From Bactrocera neohumeralis (taxonomy: Eukaryota; Arthropoda; Insecta; Diptera; Tephritidae): DNA of 64,000 bases. The notes below the pieces were generated by a model. That model searched no databases. It saw only the letters and a program-made list of their open reading frames with translations, and was not told where the DNA came from. A program made the position numbers and the translations under genes. The stretch covers positions 18,319,341-18,383,340 of the forward strand of contig NW_026089624.1 of NCBI RefSeq assembly GCF_024586455.1, given 5' to 3'. Shown piece by piece: positions 55,111 through 64,000 of this stretch (the stretch's first letter is position 1; every line of letters begins with the position of its first letter).

Positions 55111-55128
55111 CTCGTTCGTTGGTCGCCA
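55111..55128 (-). promoter_or_regulatory. Possible primer-binding site of the minus LTR element
   Basis: On the minus strand TGGCGACCAACGAACGAG starts at 55128, downstream of a probable LTR edge (the plus strand reads TGTTGTGTCC from 55133). TGGCGACC is the start of primer sites used by mdg1/412-like elements as I recall. The position, 400 bases before the gag start, fits. The matching 3' LTR was not found. Confidence 0.4.
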
Positions 55129-55374
55129 ATTATGTTGTGTCCTTTTACAATTATGCTGCTGTCCTTTCAAAGTCAATAAGAAGGCAATGTTGTAACCGTG
55201 AGGTAAAAAGTACATTTTCACTGGCCTACACTCATTTTGGTGCCTAAGATTTTATACCTGATTTTGGATGTATTTTGTGATTTGATACGAGAAAACAAGT
55301 CACATTTTTAATATCAGCTCTTGTTCACAAGAAAGAAGAAAATAACAAATTAAAAAAAACATTTTAATTTATTT

Positions 55375-56566
55375 GGAAATTATCTAGTTTTTCTATTTCA
55401 GTCATAGAAGCTTCAAAATCCTTAGAACTTTTTTATTTTTCTGAGGCCCATCAAAAATTCCAGCCTTCAATTTCTCCGTACTCAATCCTGGAAATTTTTG
55501 AGAGCGTTGACCATTTTTGTCAAGAGCTTTGACAAATTGTGTCATGAGCCCTAGTTTTATGTGCAAAGGTGGAAGAATGATTTTTTCTCGTGGATCTAAA
55601 GGCTGGTTTATGACATTTTTTTCGCCAAGAACAAGATTTCTGGCAGGCCAATTTGTTTGAGTCCAATGACTAGGTCTAGCTCGACTATCTCAGAAACAAA
55701 TGAAGAAAGGGTATTTTGTATAACCACTCTGCTGGCCCAACACAAAATCTGCCATTTTCAAGTCGACACAAATTACCCAACCATGTACGGTATATCATAT
55801 TTTTTCCAAAAGAACTGAAATTACCTTGTATTCTTCTTTCATAGATATAGAGTGGAACTTCTTTTACTGCTGTCGATAAAAAGACGCCAATTACTTGCTT
55901 GATAAGTCTTCAGGCCCATGAAAGTCATCAAGCCGTTCACATCATGACTATATACAAAATTTTTATCAGAAGAAAAAAATTGTAGCAAGTTTTGTTCTCT
56001 TGTGCGATAGACAGTAATATTTACACCAGAAGAAAGGCAATTCTTTACTTTCAATCTTGATGCTAGAAACTCAGCACGCTCTTTTGAAAGATCTAAATCC
56101 CTGTTAAGATCACTAAGCTCACCTTGTGAAAAAGTTTTTTTAATTGATGTTTCTCCGGAGTACTCGAAATCATAATCTTCTTCTTCAGAAATTTCGTCAT
56201 CGTCACACTCTTGAACTTCCCGATGTAAAACAGGTATTGGAACAGTTTCTGAATGAGGAATAAGTCTTGTAGCAGAAGAAATATTGGGGTACTTCCACTT
56301 GCTATAATTGTTTTTATTAATGCCTGCTAGACTCGTCATACAAAAATAGCAATCGTCATAATGAATTTCTTGTTCTCTCCACATCATTGTTACCCCAAAC
56401 TTCAAAGATTTTCGCGTTCTTTTTTCCCATTGCGGCAAATGTTTAATGCTATTCTTACAAACACTGTGAGGTGCCCACACTTCATTTTGATTGCCAATTT
56501 AAATACCAAAGTATAGAGAATACAAGCGAATTGCCACGTCATTTATTGCTTTCCGTTGGTCTTTCA
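55375..56566 (-). pseudogene. CMC-family Cys-rich transposase, second copy (truncated)
   Basis: Minus-strand frames match the protein at 40.7-42.1 kb: WAPHSVCKNSIKHLPQW, MMWREQEIHYDDCYFCMTSL, an acidic linker (CDDDEISEEEDYDFEYSG), LSDLNRDLDLSKERAEFLAS, SNWRLFIDSSKRSS, VCVDLKMADFVLGQQ-type and GIFDGPQ blocks, ending near MTEIEKLDNF. This copy keeps about 90 residues between CYFC and FIDSSK that copy 1 has lost. It lacks the first Cys pair, cut at 56567 by an RTE 5' end, and lacks the C-terminal third. No TIRs were found around it. Confidence 0.75.
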
Positions 56567-56567
56567 G

Positions 56568-56884
56568 GAGGGTGGAGTCATGTGTAGAAGTACACGCAAG
56601 TGAGGAATGTTCTCTGATCGCCATTCACTTGGGAGTGGCCAGAAACGATTCTTTTACATATGACTCAAGCAGCTCCCGACTTCCGGTCTTTGACGAAGTA
56701 TCCTTTGGGTAGCCTAAGAACATCCGTATGAAGGCGAGCTAAAGTGAGAAGGCGAAACATCCCCTCCGCAGGGTTGTGCGCTGGGTTTGGGACCCGCCAC
56801 GTAAAAAGCTCACCCCAATGAAAAACTACCAACAGCCTCGGAAGAGCAACCCCCCCTTAGGTTAACGGCCATGGCAAACGAAAT
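56568..56884 (+). mobile_element. RTE 5' end fragment, copy E
   Basis: The sequence from GAGGGTGGAGTCATGTG to GCCATGGCAAACGAAA matches the first ~300 bases of RTE copies B and D. It stops at the poly-T that ends the minus-strand Jockey element, and the remaining RTE is not found beyond that element. Its 5' end lies directly against the CMC protein remnant. Confidence 0.85.
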
Positions 56885-57089
56885 TTTTTTTTTATTATTT
56901 CATTTTATTTACAATCTGTCGTGTGACAATAAGCAAATGTTATTATATCTAAGATTCACTTTGATGCTTAAATTGCAATTTGTCCCTTAAATGCATAAGG
57001 GCATTTGAAATATAAGATTTGTACTATATATCACAATTCACTTAATTTAGTATTATATATATTTTACAATTTAATAAATTCAGTTAAAC

Positions 57090-59787
57090 TTAAGATCTAA
57101 ATGGTAAGTCTAATGGATGTAGCTTTTGCAGTCGGCGAGTATCTTCACTGTTGTCCAGTAGGTTAATGGCATGTATGTTGGGATGGCAGCTTAGGCGATT
57201 AAGATATCTTGAACTGAGTTTCTGAATCTCGCTCTTCACCATATTTATTTCAAGATCTTTGTGTAAGTTAATATTTTTGATGTACCATGGAGCGTTTGCA
57301 ATCAACCTGAGTGTTTTCGACTGATATCTTTGAATTAGTTCTACGTTCGATTTACTTGCAGTTCCCCAGATTTGTATTCCATATGCCCAAATCGGTTTTA
57401 GAATGCTTTTATATAGGATGACCTTATTTTTGAGACTAAGTTTCGATTTGGGACCCAGTAGCCAGTACATTTTTCTCGTCTTGATTTTTAACTGATCTCG
57501 TTTAATTTTTATATGTTGCTGCCATGTTAGTCTTCTGTCTAAGTGCATCCCGAGGTACTTAGTGCTAGTGCATTCTGGAATAATTGTTTGATTGAGATTG
57601 ACGCTGGGGCAATCTCCTGCTTTCATGGTGAAGGTAACATGCGCTGATTTTCTTTCATTTACCATAATGTTCCAATTTCGAAGCCAGGATTCAACTGCGT
57701 TCAGTTGTTTTTGAACAGTTTCAGACGCTTCGTTTGCAGAGTAAGCAGATGCAAGAATGCCGGTGTCGTCCGCATATGTGGCAACAGTTATGTTTTCATC
57801 GTTTATTATTGGCATATCGGCAGTGAAAATCGTGTACAGCGTTGGGCCAAGCACGCTGCCTTGTGGAACGCCTGCTTTTACTTCGTATATGTCGGAAGTG
57901 TCATCATTAATTTTAACGTAAAAATGTCTGCAATCTAGGTATGACCGAAGAAATAGGTAGAATTGAGCTGGTAGTTTCATTTTTATTTTAAATAACAACT
58001 CCTCATGCCAGACTCTATCGAAGGCTTGTTGAATGTCTAAGAAAACTGCCGAACAATACTGTTTCTCTTCGAGACATTTTAGTATGGTTTTTACGATTCT
58101 GTGGCACTGTTCAGGGGTTCCATGTAGTTGCCTGAATCCAAATTGATGGTCTGGGATAACGGATAAGGAATCCAAAACTGGCAACAATCGACGAAGAAAT
58201 ATTCTTTCGAATATTTTAGAGAATATTGTCAGCAAACTTATTGGTCTATGAGAGGTTATTTCGTTCTCGGGCTTGTTTGGCTTCGGAATCATTATAATTT
58301 CGGCACATTTCCATTGCGTAGGAAAGTGACGTAGCCTAAAACCACAATTAAAGATTAAAACTAAGAATAGCAAGCATTTCCTTGGCAATTGTTTGATTGT
58401 CCATGCATCAATATTATCTGGGCCAGGCGATTTAGAAATTTTCAACTGTGACACTTCTGATTGTACTTCAGTCAGTTTAACGTAACGTATTGGTTTATCC
58501 ATTTGACATGGATTCTCAAGAAAAGTCTGAACATTTTGGCGCTGATGGTCAGTATTGAGACCAAAAGGCTTGAAAGTATTCGCAAGGAGGTTGCCAAAAG
58601 CGTCAGCTTTTCTTTTGTCAGATCTACACCAAGAGTTGTTTTCATCTTTTATCGGTATCTGTCGCTTCAGAGGACGTTTCAGATATTTAGTAGCTTTCCA
58701 CAGATTGTATTCATCATTTTTATTTGGATCAGCATTCTTAAGAAATTCTGCAATAGATTCTTCTTTCAGCTCTGTCAACTTGGATTTTAATTCTTTAATT
58801 GCTTTGTTTTGCCTGGTTTTGTCAACCGGATTTCTGCTATTCTGCCAGATCCTTCGAAGTCGTCTTTTATTTTGTACCATCTGCGCTACTTCATCTGAAT
58901 ATGGCACATTGTTGGTACAGTATGGTTTAGATGAATTAAGAGGAGAAGCTAACGAAGCGGCTTGATGTATTTTTTGGTGAAGTTTTCCACAGCGTCGTCT
59001 AAGTCTCGTTTTGTTGTTATTTCCATGTTAAGGTTTACGTGGGACTCCAGCCAAGTTTGGAAAAATCGTATGTTCGACCTTTAAGTTAAAGAACGCTGCT
59101 TTCGGGATGTGACAACCACAGGCATATTCATATTGATAATGAGAGCGGAATGATCTGAGCTCATATCTTCATTATTCGAAATTTCTAGATGATGTGGGTT
59201 TATGCCGGTATAAATTGCGAAGTCAATTAGATCCGGAATTTTGTTGGGATCAGTCGGCCAGTATGTGGGTCTGCCAGCAGATAAAACATTTAAGCTTTTT
59301 TGAGAAACACACTTGTACAGTTCGCGGCCTTGGGATTCGTAAGGCGTGAACCCCACCATGGATGTTTTGCATTGAAATCACCTCCGGCTAAAAATCTGGG
59401 ACCCATTTTGTCGAAAAACGATTTAAAAGTTTCTTTGCTTATATTGAATCGAGGTGGGAGATATAAAGAAGTTATAACAATCGCTCCACTGCCGGTCTCG
59501 ATTTTCAAAGAAGCTGCTTGAATTGATGGTACTGAAACTGGCTCTAAAACGATGTGTTTTAGTGATGATTTTATAAGAATTGCCGAACCACCGTGTGCTT
59601 TACCGTCGGGGTGGTTTGAAGTAATGAGATCGAATCCATTAATTTTAAAATAGGACTTAGCGATAAAGTGGGTTTCTGAAACCAGTAATATATCTATATT
59701 GTTAGTTTTTATAAAATATTCAACTTCCATTCTATGGCTGCTTAGTCCATTGGCATTCCAAATCGCTATTTTTAGACTTAATTGCAT
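57090..59787 (-). pseudogene. Jockey ORF2: endonuclease and reverse transcriptase
   Basis: The ATG at 59787 opens SLKIAIWNANGLSSHRMEVE. Endonuclease residues are in ILLVSETHF, AGGDFNAKHPWWGS and MSSDHSALIINM. RT shows KSPGPDNIDAWTIKQL, HRPISLLTIFSKIFERIF, AVFLDIQQAFDRVWH, GVPQGSVLGPTLYTIF and ATYADDTGILAS, then STKYLGMHLDRRLTW. Lesions are a one-base loss near 59331 (after RLTNPK), a TAA near 59078 (after KQRSLT) and a one-base loss in an A run near 58970. From 58907 to 57090 the frame is uninterrupted (605 codons). Confidence 0.92.
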
Positions 59788-60923
59788 AGCTTAGTTAAGA
59801 GAGACGACATCATATTTATAAGTGTTGTGGTTAGCTCAATTTGTTTCGCAATCAATTCTTCGAGTTTGTCAATTTTTTCATGGCATACTGTGGTTGTAGT
59901 AGAACTAAGTTGTCCTCTTGTTACATCAGCATAACTAACGTTTTTATGGGGAACTTGGTATTCGGCATTTGCAAGTTTGACCAAGGAAGGCCTTGTCTTA
60001 TTATTAAGCGAATCTTTTTTTGACACTAACTCTTGATAAATTTTACAACCTTTGTAATTGGCGGTATGATTTTGAAGGCAATGGAAGCATTTCGGTGGAG
60101 TTTCTCTATCTTTTGAACAAAGAGACGAAGGATGGTCTAGTGCACACTTTACACATCTATAAGGCTTTTTGCAATATTGCTTGGTATGGCCGAACTCTTG
60201 ACATCGGTGGCATTGTACCAAATCGTTAAATTTTCTAGGTGGCTCAATCTTTACTATGGCATTGCATAAGCGATTTACGTCAAATACTTTTTTATTGTTT
60301 GTTGAAGGTTCAAGATCAACAAAGAATATTGACATCGGCAATTTTGAAATTTTGCTTTTTGCATTCACAATATTTCGTACAGTATGCCCGTTTTTTGCTA
60401 AGTCATGCTTGATATCATCGATAGGAGTTGAAAAGTGAATATTTTTTATAACTATTCGATATGGCTTATCTTCTTTCAATTGATATGTATGAAAAGTAAT
60501 ATTATTGGTATCTAAATAGCTAACAAGTTTTCTGTAGCAATCACTGTTTGAGGTCATTACTCTCGCTTGTCCGTCCCTGCCTGACTTGTAGGTGAAATTT
60601 TCTTTACCAATAACAATTGAAAAGCTTTTCAACATTTTATTTATATCACTCACTTGAGGTACAAAAATTGGTGGTGGCTTGTGAGAAACTACAGCAGTTA
60701 ACATTGAGTCCTCTTTTTCTTTAGAGTTGTGTTAATTACTTTGCACGTCCAAATCTAGCACAGAAAACCGGTTTGAGTTGTTTGACCCTTCACTCATCCT
60801 TTGTTGTTTTTTAGTTACTTTTGGAGAGTCAATGCTCATACTCTTTCTTGCTTTAGGTAGGTATGTGGTTTGCCAGCCTTCGCTGTCCACACACGTCCCG
60901 TCGCTGTCAGTGTCATTGATCAT
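59778..60923 (-). pseudogene. Jockey ORF1 (CCHC nucleic-acid-binding protein)
   Basis: The frame starts MINDTDSDGTCVDSEGWQ at 60923 and is interrupted by one TAA (60734-60732). It then continues in the same frame to the stop at 59778. The PRE_C2HC-type domain (KPYRIVIKNIHFSTPIDDIK, ~residues 150-200) precedes three knuckles: CHRCQEFGHTKQYC, CVKCALDHPSSLC and CFHCLQNHTANYKGC. A C-terminal hydrophobic helix follows. ORF1 proteins of this clade bind element RNA and target telomeric or nuclear sites in some relatives. The stop overlaps the ORF2 start by ten bases, a usual Jockey arrangement. Confidence 0.88.
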
Positions 60924-61060
60924 TAAATCAATGTGTTCTTATTGTTTTTTTTTTCTTCTATTTTAGTTCACACGCGTTCGGATTATTAATATTCGCTTGT
61001 TTTAGTTAATAAATCCAGAGCTTAGTACGTACGACTGCACTCACTAAGCACACATTAAGA

Positions 61061-61600
61061 ACTATTGGCAGTTATAAAATTAATAAGAAATAAAGAATTT
61101 TTCCAAAACTAGTCAAATTTCAACCGTTAATATCTTTTAAACGGTTGGGTTTACGAAAAAATCATAAGAGACCATATTTTAGAGCATTCAATTTCCTACA
61201 TAACCTAATTAACAAGATATTTTTTCAAGTAGTTGGAAGCGAGATATAAATTTTTCTATCTGATAATAAGAAAAAATAGAAAACCGTTAGGCGGAGGACC
61301 TTCCCGTTACAATTAAAAACTCATATTTGGAGAGGCTTTCTTAGAGGTGCCTAGGAACCTATTTTTGCGAGTACCAATTGAAAAAAAAAAAAAATTTTTT
61401 TTGAATCACCCTATTATACATATAGTAAACTGAATATATAAAGTGAGTTGAAGCTAACATTATAGCCACCATTATATTTGCATGAAACATTGTCTGATAC
61501 TGTTTACAATGTCGGGAGGATGGATTCATGTGATTTTGATAGATATCGCATGAGTCGCGTCAAGCTGTCATATTATTTTAAAAATAACCAAAAATTTTGG
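61061..61600. other. Non-coding AT-rich interval
   Basis: No gene is seen. It may include the mariner 5' flank near 61550-61600, because the mariner coding start appears just after the Harbinger-like element. A run of A then T (AAAAAAAAATTTTTTTT) lies near 61381-61401. Confidence 0.5.
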
Positions 61601-61603
61601 TCA

Positions 61604-62658
61604 GGGGTCGAATCGTTACATCCGTGATCGTATCACTCGTCACGTAAAAGTCTGTATTTCGTATTATGACATACGTGATCGTAGCGCTTCTATCGTAATC
61701 TGGCATGATGACAAACGTGAACGAGTATATAAACGTATCCGTTCGTTCGAATCGTCATTCGAACGCAAATTAGCAATCGTAATAGACAAATTTATGGAAA
61801 TGTGAGCAGATTTTTTTAAATTTTATGTTTTTTATAATTTTTAGTAATAAAGAACACAAATAAGAAACCAATGAATGGAATGTCTCATTAAAAATTAAAA
61901 AAAAAAATTATTTATATGAACAAAATTTTTGTATTTTAGTGGACATTAAAAATAAAATTATTTACAAGGTAAAGGACATATACATTTTTGAATTAAATTT
62001 ATTAAAGTATACATTATTTGGTCTCTTATCGTTTGGTCCATTGCGGTGAGGCGGTTCGCTACCCCGGTGCCCATTTCTTGTGTGTGATAAGAATCGCAAT
62101 TTTGATCGGGTCGTAACTTATTGTAAATTTTATGCAGATTTTATGTAATGCCTCACAAACGTTAGTAAGTCTTCCACTTTTGTGGGGTGATACCTTTCTC
62201 TCTTGCCATATCCTAAAATTCTCCACCGTCTTTTTAAGATTCAAATGCTTTGCTCAACAATAATCTACAAAGAAAATTTTGTTAATGAGGATTCATAATT
62301 TGTGTTTTTTTTTTATACCTACGCTATTGCTACGATCCCTTAGCTATATCCGCACTATTTTTTTTATCCCCATTACTTTCACTTGAGCTCAAATAAAAAA
62401 AAAACAAAGTTGGATATTTAATTAGCTTTTTTTAGTTTATTGAAAATTTCGCAAAAGTGTTGACAGTTCCACATCTATTGTGACCTAAAAATACGATCCA
62501 AAGCAATGTGGAATTTAAAAACTATTGAGAATTGAAAATACATTACGATCCGTTTGCTATCGTATGTCATAATGCCAATCACTGCATACGATTGACGTAT
62601 CACGTAATTTTTTTTCGTATGTTTGCCGATCCGTGTACGGATGTTATGAATCGACCCC
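61604..62658 (-). mobile_element. Harbinger-like DNA element, decayed
   Basis: The ends are inverted: GGGGTCGAATCGTTACATCC at 61604 and, on the other strand, GGGGTCGATTCATAACATCC from 62658. Subterminal inverted words ATTATGACATACG (61655 region and complement near 62566) add support. A minus-strand transposase scrap (62244-62059) lies inside. No TWA target duplication is seen (TCA before, AGT after). The 1055-bp length and a single protein scrap suggest a deletion derivative. Confidence 0.65.
62059..62244 (-). pseudogene. HARBI1-like nuclease C-terminal scrap
   Basis: The frame reads KTVENFRIWQERKVSPHKSG, then RLTNVCEALHKICIKF. The block S-P-x-K-x-x-x-L/I-x-N-V-C-x-A-L-H-x-I-C is the characteristic C-terminus of PIF/Harbinger (DDE_4) nucleases. 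About 60 residues remain. No catalytic Asp/Glu motif is readable in neighbouring frames. Confidence 0.55.
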
Positions 62659-62679
62659 AGTATTGTTGGACATTTGAAC

Positions 62680-62767
62680 ATGGAAAGACTTACGCCTGAA
62701 CAACGTATAAAAATCGTTCAACTTTCTTACGAAAATTCACGTTCTGTGAAGAATGTGTTGCGCGAGT
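62680..62767 (+). pseudogene. mariner-like transposase N-terminus
   Basis: The ATG at 62680 gives MERLTPEQRIKIVQLSYEN, then SRSVKNVLRE, the first helix-turn-helix of mariner-type transposases. After 29 codons the sequence runs into the LTR beginning TTAAGGAACG. The rest of the gene is absent from the window. Confidence 0.65.
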
Positions 62768-63116
62768 TAAGGAACGTATTCCTTATAACAGTAACAAATA
62801 TTAAGACAACCTTTTGTTTCAGTAAACAGAATGCATCAAAACAACCTTGAGTTTGAATACCACAACAACCTTATCTTAAAACTAAGCAAATGTATCTAGG
62901 CAAACAATATACATATATGTAAACAAACCTAAAAAAATAATATAATGTGTATCTTAACAAACTATAAACAAGTAATAAGTAAACATACTATTTAGAATAA
63001 ATAGAAGTAAGAACCATGTAATAAGTTAGTCTTAATAGTATAAATAAAGAGTACACATTTCGGTGCAGCTCAAAATATATTTTTTTGACTAATTTTTACT
63101 TAATGTAAAAATTAAC
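62768..63116 (+). repeat. LTR of an LTR retrotransposon
   Basis: It starts near TTAAGGAACGTATTCCTTAT and ends before the TGGGGGCTC primer site at 63117. TATAAATAAAGAGTACAC near 63040-63056 could serve as a TATA or poly(A) element. An inverted relative of its first ~80 bases lies at 25.8 kb. The second LTR is outside the window or lost. Confidence 0.6.
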
Positions 63117-63134
63117 TGGGGGCTCAACCAGGAT
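63117..63134 (+). promoter_or_regulatory. Primer-binding site of the LTR element
   Basis: TGGGGGCTCAACCAGGAT follows the LTR end. It starts with TGG as the complement of a tRNA CCA end. I do not assign the tRNA. Confidence 0.55.
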
Positions 63135-63830
63135 GACAAATTTATTTGTTATCCAAAAAGTCAGATTTTATTCCGAAAGAAATAAATCAAAAAATTCCAC
63201 AGGAAGTAGGACTTCCAGCACTAAATGCCTGAAAAAAGTGCAGAAACAAATGGCAATGGATATAAGTATAAGTCCTGTAACAGCGGACAAATCCAGAATG
63301 AATCAAAAGCAAGCAGATCCCGAAATACGGACAGCGGCGAATTTACCAAGATTCACAACAGATCCTGGAACAGCGGACAGCGACAATTCCTGAAAAAGTG
63401 GAACAAAGTAAAAAAGTACAGGTCCTAAAATAATATACTTTCACCAAGATTCGCAATAGACCCTGGAAAAGCGGACAACGTTGAATCCTGAAAAATCCTG
63501 AAACATTGGACAGTTAATTATCAGTTAGGAAGAAGCAAAGATGGAAATCCAAGCACAAGTAACTGCATTGATGGTAATTATAAACATTGCTTGAGGAATT
63601 TATACAAATTTATCCTCAATCGAAATGTGAAAATTTCCACAAGCAACACCAATTACCCAAAAAGATGCACCGAAAGAAAGGCAAGCCAAAAAGGAAAATG
63701 GTTGTTGAATTCTAGAAAATTAACGCTAGTTTAAAACGAACTAAAAGAAGACATCATTTGAAACACGAAAAAATAATTAAGTATACAATATAGCAAGGTA
63801 TTAATTATAAGCATAAACAAGTAAGGAAGG
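63135..63830 (+). other. Leader of the LTR element with short repeats
   Basis: Words such as AAGATTC(A/G)CAA(C/T)AGA(T/C)CCTGGAA, then AGCGGACA and TCCTGAAAAA recur near 63220, 63345 and 63445. A frame at 63133-63393 is open but shows no gag domain, and a shifted frame overlaps it. It looks like an untranslated, A-rich leader rather than a gene. Confidence 0.45.
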
Positions 63831-63973
63831 GCTAAGTTCGGGTGTCACCGAACATTTTATACTCTCGCATGATAAAGTGATAATAATATTTTTTTATTTT
63901 GCTGTAAAATTAATTAGTTCAGATCAATTTGTGTACTTTGAGTATTGAATTGTATTTTCGTTTCCTAATGTAT
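63829..63973 (-). repeat. End of the 1.04-kb non-coding TIR element (inverted)
   Basis: AAGTAAGGAAGGGCTAAGTT, then CGGGTGTCACCGAACATTTT and TATACTCTCGCA match the complement of 12804-12860. GTTTCCTAATGTATATA near 63960 matches the internal sequence at 10770. It is cut at 63974 by a mariner end. Confidence 0.7.
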
Positions 63974-64000
63974 ATAATGGGTTGTCAAAAAAGTCTTGCG
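63974..64000 (+). mobile_element. Start of a mariner-type element (TIR), runs off the window
   Basis: GGGTTGTCAAAAAAGTCTTG at 63979 resembles the terminal repeat of mariner-family elements in insects and follows TATATA, an AT-rich target. Only 27 bases are visible, so this rests on recall of the TIR type. Confidence 0.5.

Larger units (their letters stand above)
56885..61060 (-). mobile_element. Jockey-clade LINE, nearly complete
   Basis: The minus element of about 4.2 kb ends in poly(A) (plus-strand TTTTTTTTTATTATTT at 56885). It has ORF1 with three CCHC knuckles and ORF2 with endonuclease and RT but no RNase H. The 5' end is placed near 61060, where CAGTCGTACGTACTAAGC (minus, near 61035) resembles the internal-promoter start of Jockey relatives. 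Only four lesions are seen in the two ORFs, so it is among the youngest elements here. Target duplication was not confirmed. Confidence 0.88.

Noticed and set aside
61512..61530. GGGAGGATGGATTCATGTG as another RTE 5' end
   Set aside because: Similarity to the RTE start stops after about 19 bases and the following sequence is unrelated.
61604..62658. 3-bp TWA target duplication for the Harbinger-like element
   Set aside because: Flanks read TCA and AGT; no duplication is visible.

Overview
This window looks like a repeat-rich, probably heterochromatic or intergenic piece of a higher-fly (dipteran) genome. A tephritid-like fly is my inference, from the element families and from dispersed repeats carrying runs of GGACGGACAGACAG next to GGCTAAATCG. 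I find no bacterial gene architecture and no convincing host protein-coding gene. Almost every protein-like stretch belongs to a transposable element, and almost all are broken by stops, frameshifts, deletions or later insertions. A run of exactly 100 N (14200-14299) marks an assembly gap.

Layout. 1-7 kb: AT-rich DNA, a tRNA-like piece, an inside-deleted RTE retrotransposon (minus), a diverged fly repeat, half a mariner transposase (minus) and a small LINE RT scrap. 7.1-10.3 kb: a Tigger/pogo transposon with TIRs and TA duplication, interrupted by an internal slice of a LINE. 10.75-14.2 kb: three copies of a non-coding element of about 1.04 kb with short TIRs, two of them forming a large palindrome. 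14.3-16.9 kb: AT-rich DNA with degenerate tandem repeats. 16.9-25.3 kb: a BEL/Pao retrotransposon split by a nearly full-length RTE (17274-20523) flanked by a 9-bp duplication. 25.4-28.7 kb: LTR-like DNA, a third RTE copy, a hAT C-terminus and a ~154-bp tandem repeat. 28.7-34.3 kb: a LOA-clade LINE (minus). 34.3-40.5 kb: a Ty3/gypsy element with unequal LTRs. 40.54-42.31 kb: a small CACTA/Chapaev-type (CMC) transposon with 15-bp TIRs and a TAA duplication. 42.5-48.5 kb: Jockey-like and R1-like LINE debris. 48.5-51.7 kb: another RTE. 52.1-55.2 kb: a decayed LTR element (env-like tail, gag, protease, primer site). 55.4-56.6 kb: a second copy of the CMC family. 56.6-61.1 kb: an RTE 5' end followed by a nearly complete Jockey element (minus). 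61.6-64 kb: a Harbinger-like element inside mariner sequence, an LTR with primer site and leader, and the start of another mariner.

The elements do not act together as a pathway. They record successive insertions: RTE into BEL, RTE into R1-like, RTE into the CMC family, LINE into Tigger, Harbinger and an LTR element into mariner. The observation most worth following is the CMC-type family. Two copies share a distinctive Cys-rich, probably DDE-type protein, and one copy has clean ends that I could define directly from the sequence.
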